Assembly (NCBI RefSeq): GCF_000069185.1
Contig: NC_010397.1
Span: 186,001-250,000, forward strand
Source of the DNA: Mycobacteroides abscessus ATCC 19977
GTDB lineage: Bacteria > Actinomycetota > Actinomycetes > Mycobacteriales > Mycobacteriaceae
DNA: 64,000 bases
Direction of reading: 5' to 3'
Both the position numbers and the translations under genes were made by a program. The notes beneath the pieces were generated by a model. The model did no database searches. It worked only from the letters and a program-made list of their open reading frames with translations, and had not been told where the DNA came from. Shown here in pieces: positions 53,529-63,091 of the stretch (within the stretch, counting starts at the first letter, position 1; the number at the start of each line of letters is the position of its first letter).

Positions 53529-56500
53529 ATGGCAGTTGAACTCGCATCAGGGTATGTGTCCCTGTCGGTTAGGGTCGGGGCCACCTCGGGTTTGGGCAAG
53601 CTCTTTGATAACGCGCAGAAGCAAGCCACGAGCGCAGGTAAGAAGACCGGCGAAGCCTTCGCCAAAGCTCTTGCTTCCGAAGCGAAAGCCGCCGAGGAGC
53701 AGGTAAAGAAGCTCACCGACACCGTAACCAAGTCTCGGGACAAAGAAGCTGACCAGGCAGGCAAGCTCAAGGTAGCGCTGGAAAAGCTCAACGAGGCCCG
53801 CCAGGGCGGTGTCTCAGGGTCGAAACTCACCGCCCTGGAGGAATCCCACGCCGCCGCGCTACGCAAGCAACAGGCCGCCGCACAGGATCTAGCCAAGGAT
53901 CTAGATGCTGTCACCCGCGCACAGAGGCGGGCCACCGATGCTCAAGCCGCCGTGGGGCGCGCGCCGAAGAATGTTCAGAACCGTGTCTCGCAGCTGCTCT
54001 CCGGCTCTGCTGATGCAGCGGGGCACGCCGGGGGTTTAGCCGGTCGCAGGTTCGGTGATTCATTCTCTGGCGCTTTGCGTTCCACAGGCATTGTGGCAGC
54101 CGGTACAGCAGTGGGAAACCTGGCCGCCAATGCGATGACCAAGGCTGCCAGTTTCGCCACCAGCGGAGTTTCCGCGGTGGTGACTAAGGGTCTGGACTTC
54201 GAGAAGACCATGAACACCCTCTCGGGTGTCACAGGTGCTTCGGCAGACGTGATGCAGCGGTTCCGCGACACCGCCAAGGCCCTCGGCAACGACATGACGT
54301 TGTCGAACACCTCGGCTGCTGATGCTGCACAGGCCATGACCGAACTCGCCAAGGCCGGTTTCTCAGTGGATGAGTCGATTGCCGGCGCCAAGGGCACCCT
54401 GCAGCTGGCCGCTGCTGCGCAAGTCGATGCGGGCAAGGCTGCCGAGATTCAAGCCAACGCCCTGTTGGCCTTCGGTCTCAAAGCCGACTACGCCTCTAAG
54501 GCCGCAGATGTGTTGTCGAATGCGGCCAACGCATCCTCGGCGGAAATCACCGACGTGGCACAGGCATTGCAGTCCGGTGGCGCGGTCGCCAACCAGTTCG
54601 GCCTCAAGCTCGAAGACACCGCCGCCGCGATCGGCCTGCTGGCCAACAACGGCATCAAAGGCTCCGATGCCGGAACCCTGCTCAAGTCCGCGCTGCTGGC
54701 ACTGACGGACACCAGCAACCCGGCACAAGGCGCTATTGAAGAGCTCGGTCTGACCGTCTATGACGCCCAAGGCCGATTCGTGGGGCTGGAGAAGCTATTC
54801 GGGGACTTGCAGGCCGCCTCCCAGCGGATGACACCAGAGATGTACCAGGCGGCCACCACAACCCTGTTCGGCTCCGATGCGGCCCGCCTGGCCGGCATCG
54901 CCGCCAAGGACGGTGCCGCTGGATATGACCAGATGCGCGACGCCATGGAAAAGCAAGGCTCGGCTGCCAAGCTCGCCGCAGCGCAGAACCAAGGACTACC
55001 GGGGGTCATTGAACGGCTAAAGAACGCCGCCGAAACCCTGGCCATCACCCTGTTTGAGAAGGTCCAAGGCCCGTTGTCGAGCATCGGGGACGGACTGACC
55101 GGGTTTACCAACAAGATGCAGGACGCTTTCGAGAACCCTGCCGTAAGCCAGGCAGCCGGGGCTATCGGTGCCGCCCTGTCCGGTATCGGGGCCGCGTTCG
55201 GACGGATCCTGTCAGCCGTGGGTCCGGCGTTGGTGGGCGGGTTGTCGAACGCTGTCAACCTGATCGTCCGCTTCAAAGACTTCCTAATCCCTCTCGTCGC
55301 CGGTCTAGTTGCTTACAAGACGGTGATGCTCGCTATCACCGTGGCCACGAAAGCGTGGGCCGCAGTCCAAGCCCTGCTGAATATCGCTTTGACCGCCAAC
55401 CCAATTGGTTTGATCATCGCCGCCATCGCAGGTTTGGTCGCCGGAATCGTAGTGCTATACAACCGCAACGAGACATTCCGAAAGATTGTCCAAACCACTT
55501 GGGCGGCAATAAAGACAGCGATATCGGCAGTGTGGAATTGGCTATCGACCACCGTATTCCCCGGCCTGAAACTGGCATTCACCGCTATCGGGACCGCCGC
55601 CACCTGGTTGTGGAATAACGCGATAACCCCGGCCTGGAATGGCATCAAAGCCGTCATCGGTGTCGCGTGGGAGGTTGTCTCCGACATCTTCAACAACTGG
55701 GTGCGGGTCGGCCAGCTCGTCGGACAAGGTGCAATGTGGTTGTGGAACAACGCAATCCAACCGGCATGGGACGGAATCAAGAACGCGATCAGCGCCGCGT
55801 GGGACTTTGTATCGCCCATTCTCGATAAGTTCTCCGCCGGATGGGATGCACTCAAGTCCGGCATTTCCAGCGCCTCCAGCGCGATCAAAGATGCTGTCAC
55901 ATCCGCATTCTCGGGACTAGCCGCAGTCATCAAAGCGCCCCTGAAATTGCTGGGCACATTCCTTGCCTCTATCCCGTCTGAGGTATTCGGGTTCCAGATC
56001 CCCGGCGCAGACAAACTCAACTCGTGGGGTAAATCCCTACAGGGCTTCGCCGCAGGCGGATTGGTGCGCGGACCCGGCTCGGGTACTTCTGATTCCATCC
56101 TGGCGTGGCTATCCAACGGCGAAGGAGTGGTCACCGCCAAGGGAATGAAGCACGGCGCGGGAATCGTCGCGGCCCTGAACTCAGGCTGGGTGCCATCGCC
56201 CGCATACCTGGCCGACATGATGCGCGCCCCCGGATATGCCGAGGGCCTGAATCCCGGCGCGGACTATCTGCGGTCCCTGGTGATGCGGATGTGGCCGCAG
56301 ATCAAATCCATCGGCGGCAGGCGCTCCGAGGACGGCTTTGGCGAGCACTCCACGGGGAACGCGATTGACATCATGATTCCGAACTACCAAACCCCGCAAG
56401 GTATGGCGCTCGGAAACGCAATCGCAGCTTTCCTGGCCAACAACGCCAGCGCCCTAGACCTCAACGGATTCATCTGGCGTCGGCAAAGTTACGGCTACGG

Positions 56501-57512
56501 CGGTTCGTTCACTAGCGGCACCCCAATGGATGATCGCGGCGACGACAACAAGAACCACATGAACCACGTGCACGTGATTCTGGGCTCTGGCAGAGGATCT
56601 GGCGCCGCAGCGGTAGGACTACCGACAAGCAACATCTCTCTGCCGTCCGGTGGGTCCGTGGCCGCACGAGCGATGGGCAACACCGGATCTTCCGGCGGCT
56701 CATCGAAACAGGCCCGCGAGGCCGATGACCGGATCACGGACCTGTCGAACCGGCTCGATGTCACCGAGCAGGAATTGGCCGACCTGGAGTCCAACCCGAA
56801 GGCTAAAGAGACCACCAAGCAGCGCAAGCGTGACATGGTCGACAAGCTCAAGCGCGACCTGCAGCAGGCCAAGGATGATCGGGCATCGCTAGACCTGGGT
56901 GGTTCCAGTGGTGGATTCGGTGGCGGCAACAACCCGTACGCCAAGATCATGGAGGGAATCTCCGAGATCTTGCCGGACTTCGGCGGCCTGGCCGACATTG
57001 GTATCGGTGGGCTCAAGGAATCGCTTCTGCCTCCAGGGTTCTCGGACCCGATGCAGTGGGGCTTTATGCAAGCCGGTTCGACCCTGCTGAAGTTCTTCGG
57101 GGGCCTGCGCAACGTCTCCGATGGGAAACCCCTACTTGGTGAGGGCGGGGCGCTCATGGCCAACATCACCGGCGCTGCGATGTCCGGGTCTGGCAGCGGA
57201 ATCGTCGACGCGATCAAGACAATCATTCCGGCTCCGTTCGGCAGCATGGACGCCGCTCAACTCCAAGGGGCACCAGGCGATATCAATCCCGTTATCGCGG
57301 GTGCTCAAATCCCCGGCACCGGATTCGGCGACATGGGTTCGGCCTTCTCGCAAGGCAGTGCGGCACCCAACGGCAACGGGTCTCCGGTCGACCAGTCCAT
57401 CAACTTCAACGCCCCAGTAGGTACGGGAGTGGATCAGGCGATGCAGAAAGCCCAGTCCGCGCAGAACCAGCAGTACCGCCGCAACAACGGCACACGGACG
57501 ATGCCGAGCTGA
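53529..57512 (+). CDS. Phage tape measure protein with VanY-like domain
   Basis: A 1327-residue tape measure protein. The N-terminal 150 residues are coiled coil (repeats of EAKAAEEQVKKLTDTVTK). The TP901-type core follows (LDFEKTMNTLSGVTGASADV near residue 220). Hydrophobic segments at about 590-680 include repeats of WLWNNAI and AWDGIKN. A VanY-like domain lies at about residues 914-1020 (GFGEHSTGNAIDIMIPN, NHMNHVHVIL). C-terminal coiled coil and Gly-rich regions end the protein. It should set tail length and help DNA entry. It is not preceded by the usual frameshifted chaperone pair or a major tail protein. ATG 53529 follows AAGGGGG. Confidence 0.9.
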   Translation: MAVELASGYVSLSVRVGATSGLGKLFDNAQKQATSAGKKTGEAFAKALASEAKAAEEQVKKLTDTVTKSRDKEADQAGKLKVALEKLNEARQGGVSGSKLTALEESHAAALRKQQAAAQDLAKDLDAVTRAQRRATDAQAAVGRAPKNVQNRVSQLLSGSADAAGHAGGLAGRRFGDSFSGALRSTGIVAAGTAVGNLAANAMTKAASFATSGVSAVVTKGLDFEKTMNTLSGVTGASADVMQRFRDTAKALGNDMTLSNTSAADAAQAMTELAKAGFSVDESIAGAKGTLQLAAAAQVDAGKAAEIQANALLAFGLKADYASKAADVLSNAANASSAEITDVAQALQSGGAVANQFGLKLEDTAAAIGLLANNGIKGSDAGTLLKSALLALTDTSNPAQGAIEELGLTVYDAQGRFVGLEKLFGDLQAASQRMTPEMYQAATTTLFGSDAARLAGIAAKDGAAGYDQMRDAMEKQGSAAKLAAAQNQGLPGVIERLKNAAETLAITLFEKVQGPLSSIGDGLTGFTNKMQDAFENPAVSQAAGAIGAALSGIGAAFGRILSAVGPALVGGLSNAVNLIVRFKDFLIPLVAGLVAYKTVMLAITVATKAWAAVQALLNIALTANPIGLIIAAIAGLVAGIVVLYNRNETFRKIVQTTWAAIKTAISAVWNWLSTTVFPGLKLAFTAIGTAATWLWNNAITPAWNGIKAVIGVAWEVVSDIFNNWVRVGQLVGQGAMWLWNNAIQPAWDGIKNAISAAWDFVSPILDKFSAGWDALKSGISSASSAIKDAVTSAFSGLAAVIKAPLKLLGTFLASIPSEVFGFQIPGADKLNSWGKSLQGFAAGGLVRGPGSGTSDSILAWLSNGEGVVTAKGMKHGAGIVAALNSGWVPSPAYLADMMRAPGYAEGLNPGADYLRSLVMRMWPQIKSIGGRRSEDGFGEHSTGNAIDIMIPNYQTPQGMALGNAIAAFLANNASALDLNGFIWRRQSYGYGGSFTSGTPMDDRGDDNKNHMNHVHVILGSGRGSGAAAVGLPTSNISLPSGGSVAARAMGNTGSSGGSSKQAREADDRITDLSNRLDVTEQELADLESNPKAKETTKQRKRDMVDKLKRDLQQAKDDRASLDLGGSSGGFGGGNNPYAKIMEGISEILPDFGGLADIGIGGLKESLLPPGFSDPMQWGFMQAGSTLLKFFGGLRNVSDGKPLLGEGGALMANITGAAMSGSGSGIVDAIKTIIPAPFGSMDAAQLQGAPGDINPVIAGAQIPGTGFGDMGSAFSQGSAAPNGNGSPVDQSINFNAPVGTGVDQAMQKAQSAQNQQYRRNNGTRTMPS

Positions 57513-57581
57513 TTTCCCCTAGCGGCACAAAACATGTGGCCGAGCAACGGGATACCGCACCATCAAACCATGGAGGCAACA

Positions 57582-57893
57582 ATGACGACCGCCGAGACCC
57601 GGCGCGAAGCACTGGCCGCGCAGCTGCTCAACCAACCGCGCCCCGACAACATTCTGGGCGTCCTGGAACAGCGCGACGCTATCGACCGCGTAGCCGGTGT
57701 CGAAAACGACGACGTAGCACAGCGGCTCATCACCCTAGCCCTGTCCGTCGATGACGAAACGATGGTGCGAGCTCTACTGCACGGCGCCTACCGATACCGC
57801 TGGCATCACGCCGTGGCCGCATACGCGGAGGGCAGGCCCGAAAATGCCACGGCTGCAATGGAATTGTGGCAACTCACAGCAAAGGACGAATGA
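57582..57893 (+). CDS. Small helical phage protein
   Basis: A 103-residue protein starting at ATG 57582 after GGAGGCAACA. Three or more helices (RREALAAQLLNQ, DETMVRALLHGAYRYRW, NATAAMELWQL). It is soluble and has no recognised domain. Confidence 0.7.
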   Translation: MTTAETRREALAAQLLNQPRPDNILGVLEQRDAIDRVAGVENDDVAQRLITLALSVDDETMVRALLHGAYRYRWHHAVAAYAEGRPENATAAMELWQLTAKDE

Positions 57894-57895
57894 TC

Positions 57896-58633
57896 ATGAC
57901 CGATCTATCTACCGCAGCACCCCAGAGCATGTACCCGCACCAACCCGGTTACGTGCCCTCCCCACCGCCTGACGACATGCGGCTAGAGCCGGGGGCGCGA
58001 TCCCATGAACCCAAGTTCGACGGCACCCACTACGAGCAGGCAGAAGCGCTATTCGCCCATGTGCAAAAGGAACTGAAAAAGCACATCGAAAAGACGGCTG
58101 CGAATGCGCACCTCTACAGCCAAGAGGGGCTGAGGAAGCAACTAGCGGCATTTCAGCACACCGACGCGGCCAAGGGCATCGACAAGGCATTGGCTCGGGT
58201 GGAAGCAGTACACGAGCAGGCTAAGGCAGACATGGAACGCGTCTATCGCGAGCTCACACCCCCCGGGGATGCAGTCGCGGAGTCCCGCGCCGCACGGTAC
58301 TGGCACCGTTCCGAGCGCCTACTTGACGCATCTAAGGACAAGCAGGGCATCGCAAGGCAACTCATTGAGAAGTCAAGCAATGAAGAGCTCGCAGTGCTAC
58401 TCGAAGAGCTGCCCGTTTACTTGGCAAGCGTTGGTGCGCAGGGGTCCTGGCTAGATGAAGAGGTGGCCAAGCGGTCTCCCGCGTACGGCATGGCGAAGCG
58501 CCGCGAGCATCGGGCAAGTCAGGCCGTAGTTCAGGTCAAGAGCTCGGCGCTTCTCCTGCAAAGCGCACTGAGGGAAGGCCGCGCAATGCATGTGCCCATC
58601 CGCTTCAACCGCAGCATCGACCCCGACAAGTGA
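57896..58633 (+). CDS. Unknown phage protein, helical
   Basis: A 245-residue mostly helical protein. A Pro-rich N-terminus (PHQPGYVPSPPPDD) is followed by long charged helices. It could be a scaffold-like or tail-associated protein, but there is no clear signature. ATG 57896 gives nine bases from AAAGGA; ATG 57890 is possible. Confidence 0.65.
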   Translation: MTDLSTAAPQSMYPHQPGYVPSPPPDDMRLEPGARSHEPKFDGTHYEQAEALFAHVQKELKKHIEKTAANAHLYSQEGLRKQLAAFQHTDAAKGIDKALARVEAVHEQAKADMERVYRELTPPGDAVAESRAARYWHRSERLLDASKDKQGIARQLIEKSSNEELAVLLEELPVYLASVGAQGSWLDEEVAKRSPAYGMAKRREHRASQAVVQVKSSALLLQSALREGRAMHVPIRFNRSIDPDK

Positions 58634-58896
58634 CTTCGGTGTTGACGATGCCACCAGCCGCAACGGCTACCGGTGTCGTGACCACAACGCCGGACGGTGC
58701 CGAGGACGGTCACACCTCGCGCACCAACCCCGGCCCGTCCACGTGCACCGCGCCCGGTTCCCGCGTGGTGCCGCACAGGCGAGCCACCGGCCCCGCGCTC
58801 TGGTCCTCAGACAAACCAGGGTGCGGGGCCAACACCAAGCAAGGAGAACCCCATTGCCTAGAGCCCCAAAGCTCTGCGCCGACAAGGACTGCATAG
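58630..58896 (+). CDS. Doubtful small ORF
   Basis: An 88-residue low-complexity Thr/Pro/Ser-rich product starting at GTG 58630 in the GTGA overlap with the previous stop and running 43 bases into the HNH gene. The overlap favours it, but composition is not convincing. Confidence 0.3.
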   Translation: MTSVLTMPPAATATGVVTTTPDGAEDGHTSRTNPGPSTCTAPGSRVVPHRRATGPALWSSDKPGCGANTKQGEPHCLEPQSSAPTRTA

Positions 58897-59198
58897 CCCT
58901 CGTCCACCCGCCGCTGCGCTACTGCCCCGAGCACACCAACCGATGGAAGCACTCACCCCGAACAGTCGGCGCCAAGCGCTGCTCCACAACCGAGTGGAAG
59001 CACCAGCGCATCAAGTGCCTACAACGCGACGAACGCAAGTGCCAGATCCGCGGACCCCGCTGCACCGTCATAGCCACCGAGGTAGATCACGTCACCGCAG
59101 TCGCATTCGGCGGCACAGACGACCTAGAGAACCTGCAAGCGGCATGCCACAACTGCCACGCCACCAAGAGCGGACGCGAAGGAAGGAGCGCCCAATGA
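58854..59198 (+). CDS. HNH endonuclease
   Basis: A 114-residue HNH nuclease. Zinc or Cys pairs (CADKDC, CPEH) and ATEVDHVTAVAFGGTDDLENLQ then CHNCHATK contain the HNH His and Asn. The start is TTG 58854, after AAGGAG at eight bases. HNH proteins beside the terminase genes help long-tailed phages cut DNA for packaging. Confidence 0.88.
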   Translation: MPRAPKLCADKDCIALVHPPLRYCPEHTNRWKHSPRTVGAKRCSTTEWKHQRIKCLQRDERKCQIRGPRCTVIATEVDHVTAVAFGGTDDLENLQAACHNCHATKSGREGRSAQ

Positions 59199-59308
59199 CC
59201 CCGGCCTCCACCCCCTACCCGGCATGCCGGCTCCCTGACGGCCCACGCTCTAAATCCCGTCTCTGCACGCATAAACGCACCGTTTTGATTGGAGGACACC
59301 ATGGCTAG
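59195..59308 (+). CDS. Tiny ORF before the small-terminase-like gene
   Basis: A 37-residue ORF from ATG 59195, overlapping the HNH stop by four bases and the next start by eight. Basic, with two Cys. The coupling suggests it may be translated; otherwise it is a chance frame. Confidence 0.4.
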   Translation: MTPASTPYPACRLPDGPRSKSRLCTHKRTVLIGGHHG

Positions 59309-59642
59309 GTCCCCAGAGGCCCGTCGCATAGTCCGTGAGCTGGAAAAAGAGCTCGAATCAGCGTCCGTAAGGGCGCAAAGAAAGCTGTCATTTACGGCCA
59401 CAGAACGGGCCATTTTGGACCTGATTTGCGCCAATATTGACCGAATTTCGGACCTAAAAGCGGCCTACGACGAGACCACAGAGGTCAAGGTACGCATCAA
59501 GCTCTCCACCGAGATGCGGTTACTTGAGTCGTCGGCGGCCCGGATGCTCAAGGGATTCAAGACCGATCTTCCTGCCGCCGAGACGAGCACGACGCAGAAG
59601 GCGCGCAAGGCTGCCGACGTTAGATGGCTGAACCGTGCCTAG
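59301..59642 (+). CDS. Small-terminase-like protein
   Basis: A 113-residue helical protein with SD GGAGG before ATG 59301. The region ATERAILDLICANIDRISDL and KVRIKLSTEMRLLESSAARML resembles small terminase subunits by composition and length, and the position after an HNH gene fits. No large terminase follows, which is unusual. The call rests partly on context. Confidence 0.45.
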   Translation: MARSPEARRIVRELEKELESASVRAQRKLSFTATERAILDLICANIDRISDLKAAYDETTEVKVRIKLSTEMRLLESSAARMLKGFKTDLPAAETSTTQKARKAADVRWLNRA

Positions 59643-59997
59643 GGTCAGTGACGAGTCTTGGGGTACTTACGCGCAATACCGCCATCCGGGCGCGTGGGCT
59701 GCCGTGGTGTCCGAGGAGCGGTCACGACAGTCGGAAAGCATCTCCCCGTACTTGGAAGATCCTCGGATGTTCCTGACGCTGTCCGAGGCCGAGGCCAAGG
59801 TGCTGAAAGCCAAGGCGGTGCGAGACGCAGGCGCCCTGTTTGCCCAGCGGCACCAGGACCCCCAGCCCGTCACGGTCTCTCGTGCGGTGCTGCGATGCCT
59901 GCGCTTACCGAACGACCTGCCGATGCTCGAAGACCGCAGCATCCACTGGTACACCGTGCATCCTGACGACACGATCGAGGCAGCTGATGCGCCCTGA
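59635..59997 (+). CDS. Unknown phage protein
   Basis: A 120-residue soluble protein from GTG 59635, overlapping the previous gene by eight bases. It contains FLTLSEAEAKVLKAKAVRDAG (helix) and RCLRLPNDLPML. The next gene starts eleven bases before its stop. No family recognised. Confidence 0.6.
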   Translation: MPRVSDESWGTYAQYRHPGAWAAVVSEERSRQSESISPYLEDPRMFLTLSEAEAKVLKAKAVRDAGALFAQRHQDPQPVTVSRAVLRCLRLPNDLPMLEDRSIHWYTVHPDDTIEAADAP

Positions 59998-60655
59998 CGG
60001 TCCGGGGTTCTTCGCCGAACTCATGTACGCGGTGAATGCGGCGCCGTGGGACATCGGCGGGCCTCAGCCGGTGATCCGGCAGCTGGTCGCCCTCGGCGCG
60101 GTACGAGGTGAGGTGCTAGATCCCGGCTGCGGGACGGGCTGGCATGCCATCGAATACGCCCGCGCCGGATGCTCGGTGACCGGCGTTGATCTAGCCCCGA
60201 CCGCGATAGCAAGAGCCCGGAACAACACCCGAACCGCGGGCGTAGAAGCGCAGTTCGTTCTAGGTGATGCCACCACACTGGACTACGAGGCCCGCTTTGA
60301 CACCGTGGTCGATTCCAAGCTCCTCGACAACTTGGACAGCGCAGAGGCCAGAGGGCGCTATCTACGGTCGCTGTACCGCGCTATGAAACCGCAAGGGCGG
60401 TTGTTCCTGTACGGATTCAGCGATGGACACGTCAACGGGTTCCATAACCACGAACTCGACGGCATCGACTACGAGATGGCCCTGACGGCAGCCGGATTCA
60501 CCATCACCTACCTCGGTGAGACCACCTACCGGCTGTCCATCCCAAGCTATCGACGTATCTGCACGGACTGCCCAGACCAGGTGCCGCCCGATGGACAGAT
60601 CCACATTCCCATGATTGAAATACACGCAGTTAGGAACGGACTATGGCAGGCATAA
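59987..60655 (+). CDS. Phage SAM-dependent methyltransferase
   Basis: A 222-residue class I methyltransferase. SAM-binding motif VLDPGCGTGWHAIEYA near residue 40 and VTGVDLAPTAIARARNN follow the normal pattern. The substrate is unknown. Small-molecule or DNA methylation are both possible; no amino-methyltransferase NPPY motif is visible, so DNA adenine methylation is unlikely. It overlaps both neighbours. Confidence 0.85.
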   Translation: MRPDGPGFFAELMYAVNAAPWDIGGPQPVIRQLVALGAVRGEVLDPGCGTGWHAIEYARAGCSVTGVDLAPTAIARARNNTRTAGVEAQFVLGDATTLDYEARFDTVVDSKLLDNLDSAEARGRYLRSLYRAMKPQGRLFLYGFSDGHVNGFHNHELDGIDYEMALTAAGFTITYLGETTYRLSIPSYRRICTDCPDQVPPDGQIHIPMIEIHAVRNGLWQA

Positions 60656-61602
60656 CAGGCTGGTGGGCAGAGATTTTCATCGAACCCGAACCGGCAGTCA
60701 TCACCATCACGGGAGGCGTGCCGAACGTTGAGATAACCCAAGACGTTTTCATTGAGCCAACCCCAGCTCAATTGACGCTGACCGGTGGACAACCCGCCAT
60801 CCATCAAACGCTACGACCGGAAGCAGCGGCATTGACCCTCACGGGCGGTGTTCCGAATGTGTCAGTGGGACGGACGATTACACCGGCCCCGGCTAACCTG
60901 ACCCTTGCCGGCGGAACACCATCGCTCGGACTGAAGATAGCCCCTGCAGCGGCCACACTCACACTCACTGGCGGCACACCTACGGTTCGCATCACAACCC
61001 CGCTTTCGTATGTCTCTGCCAACGCCAGTACGGCCAATTCGGTAACCATCCCAGCCCATCAAGTCGGGGATCTGATTGTGCTGTGCGCGTTCGATTCACA
61101 GAACACCGCGCCCACGAAACCTTCAGCAGGTGGGACTGTCCCTGACTGGAACTACATCGACAACACCAACACCGTTGCCGGGCAAGGGGCTGTGACAACG
61201 GCGTGGTTCAAAGCCACCGCCACCAACACCACGTCGGGCACGTGGACCTGGACAGAGCAGATGATCGCCGTAGTGGTGCGCGGAACTATGCCCGCTTCCC
61301 CAATTGGCGGGCATGCCGCCGTGGGTGGCGCTGCCGTCAACGTCACCGCACCGGCAGTGACCCTCGCGCACACCGATGGATCATCGATCCTGCTGCATTT
61401 CCACGCCACCGCGTTCCTGAACGCCAGCGGGTGGAGTTCCGCGCCTGCTGGCTACACGCGCCGGATCGTCGCAGGGTCGTCGAGTTCACGGTCAATGGTG
61501 CTGAACACGAAAGACTCAACAACCACGGACGGGTCGGTTACCCAACCAGATGGATCCGCGGGTTGGGCATTCGCCGCCGCCACCGTCGAGATCATCAACT
61601 GA
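60643..61602 (+). CDS. Beta-repeat minor tail protein
   Basis: A 319-residue protein. Residues 10-120 contain five imperfect repeats of about 20-23 residues built around LTLTGGxPxV (TITGGVPNV, TLTGGQPAI, TLTGGVPNV, TLAGGTPSL, TLTGGTPTV). The rest is a beta-sandwich (IVLCAFDSQNTAPTKP) like those of phage tail-tip or fibre proteins. It may bind the cell surface. It starts inside the methyltransferase stop region. Confidence 0.75.
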   Translation: MAGITGWWAEIFIEPEPAVITITGGVPNVEITQDVFIEPTPAQLTLTGGQPAIHQTLRPEAAALTLTGGVPNVSVGRTITPAPANLTLAGGTPSLGLKIAPAAATLTLTGGTPTVRITTPLSYVSANASTANSVTIPAHQVGDLIVLCAFDSQNTAPTKPSAGGTVPDWNYIDNTNTVAGQGAVTTAWFKATATNTTSGTWTWTEQMIAVVVRGTMPASPIGGHAAVGGAAVNVTAPAVTLAHTDGSSILLHFHATAFLNASGWSSAPAGYTRRIVAGSSSSRSMVLNTKDSTTTDGSVTQPDGSAGWAFAAATVEIIN

Positions 61603-61687
61603 CACCCGCCCCTCACTACGGGCGCAGTGTTACGCTCGCCTGGCAAACAGGGTGACGGGCGTCACCGAGTCGGGCGGGAGGTCTGTT

Positions 61688-61981
61688 ATGGATGGGCGCA
61701 GTGACAGCGGTGGGGTTATTCGAGTACGGCCAGAAGAACTGCACCACTCGGCGGCCATGCTGCACGAAATTGCGCAGGACCTCAAAACCGCCCACGGCCA
61801 GGCGCACGGCCAATTGACAGACCTGTTGTCCGAGTTCGGGGAAGGGCCTGCCCGCTCCATGCTTGCTGAGCATCTGTCTACGTGGGAAGAAGAGACCCGC
61901 TCGCACCACGAGCACCTGACTGGCCAAGCAGAGTTCCACACGACGATGGCCCACAAGTTCGTTGAAATTGACAAGCTATAG
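61688..61981 (+). CDS. WXG100-like (ESX substrate type) protein
   Basis: A 97-residue helical-hairpin protein. The central turn has FGEG where ESX proteins have WxG, and the size fits the WXG100 family. Such proteins pair with toxins that are exported by type VII secretion. A GGGAGG ribosome site precedes ATG 61688. The 61991 gene follows after nine bases. Confidence 0.65.
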   Translation: MDGRSDSGGVIRVRPEELHHSAAMLHEIAQDLKTAHGQAHGQLTDLLSEFGEGPARSMLAEHLSTWEEETRSHHEHLTGQAEFHTTMAHKFVEIDKL

Positions 61982-61990
61982 GGCCTTTTC

Positions 61991-63091
61991 GTGACCACAT
62001 TGCAGCAGATGCTTAAGGCCCCGCAGCTATTCCAAGAGGTGTCCGACGCCGTGCGGAAACGACTTCTGGGTACCGTTGCCGCTGCCGAAAGGGCTGACGC
62101 GGTACGCGTTCTGTCTGAGTGGGAAGGGGTTAGCGCCGACGCGGCTCACGAGGCCGGTAAGCGCACCGTGAAGGTGTTCGGCGATTCTCAGGCATCGGAT
62201 TTGAACCTGATTCGGCGAGCTGACGCGGCGGTAGAAAGCGCCACCAAGAATGCTCAGGACGTAAGGGCGATGCTGGAGAAAGCCGATGCATACCCGGCGA
62301 TAGAGGTGAATTTAGACACCAACGAAGTTATGCAACCTGACGTGACGGGGATGAATAAAGGGGCTCTTGATCGTATATGGCGAAAATATCAAGACCTTAA
62401 AGACGAGGTGAAGCGGTTAGTAGGGGCTGGCGATGAGACTGAATCACAGTTCGCTTCCGGTGTGCAGGATGGGGCCATCGTTGACCCTTCGAGCGCTTTC
62501 AAGAATTACCCGATTCCAGACGGATTGAAGCTCCCTCCCCCGGACGGGAAGTCTGAGAATATGGGCCACTGGGTGTTCAAGCAGTATCGAGAAGGTGACC
62601 CGGAGACCGTGCCCGCGACAGCGGGATTCAAAGAGTACGCGCCGGGAATGGTCCCAGGGTTCGATAAGCCACCGACCGTCGGAACCCATTGGTTCGTTAA
62701 GGATCAGAGCTGGACTGAAGATCAATCCGCTGCCGTTTCGTACGTCGAGCAGAGATACGAGATACGACTCGCTGGACAGGATTACACGAATATTCAGCAG
62801 GTTGTGACGGACAGTCAGGGCCGTACGTTCACCGGGCAGTGGGTGGATAATTCGTATGAGGGCCGCTGGAGCAGTCGATCAGTTTCAGCAAATGTCCCAT
62901 CGCTCGACCAGAGTCAGGTGGGCAGTTGGCAACCCATTTCACATGCCGGTATATCGGACATCTCCAAGGAGTTTCCGAAAGAGACCTTTCGGTACCCGAT
63001 AGCGCAGCCCTGGAGGTTCCCTGAATACAATGGGATGCCCAGCGGCGGTGTGGTTGAGATCGTCAACGGGCAGCAAAAAAAGGTTTATTGA
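61991..63091 (+). CDS. Putative ESX-type polymorphic toxin
   Basis: A 366-residue protein starting with GTG 61991. Residues 1-150 form a helical ESX-like region (ADAVRVLSEWEGVSADAAHEAG), a linker holds PPPDGKSENMGH, and the C-terminal 170 residues are aromatic-rich (GTHWFVKDQSW, FTGQWVDNSYEGRWSS). The toxin part is unidentified. The DNA is AT-richer than its surroundings. It overlaps the next gene by one base, as expected for toxin-immunity pairs. Confidence 0.65.
   Translation: MTTLQQMLKAPQLFQEVSDAVRKRLLGTVAAAERADAVRVLSEWEGVSADAAHEAGKRTVKVFGDSQASDLNLIRRADAAVESATKNAQDVRAMLEKADAYPAIEVNLDTNEVMQPDVTGMNKGALDRIWRKYQDLKDEVKRLVGAGDETESQFASGVQDGAIVDPSSAFKNYPIPDGLKLPPPDGKSENMGHWVFKQYREGDPETVPATAGFKEYAPGMVPGFDKPPTVGTHWFVKDQSWTEDQSAAVSYVEQRYEIRLAGQDYTNIQQVVTDSQGRTFTGQWVDNSYEGRWSSRSVSANVPSLDQSQVGSWQPISHAGISDISKEFPKETFRYPIAQPWRFPEYNGMPSGGVVEIVNGQQKKVY

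Noticed and set aside
58590..58853. N-terminal extension of the HNH endonuclease
   Set aside because: The upstream codons are Arg/His-rich and unlike HNH proteins; a TTG with a strong ribosome site at 58854 explains the start better.
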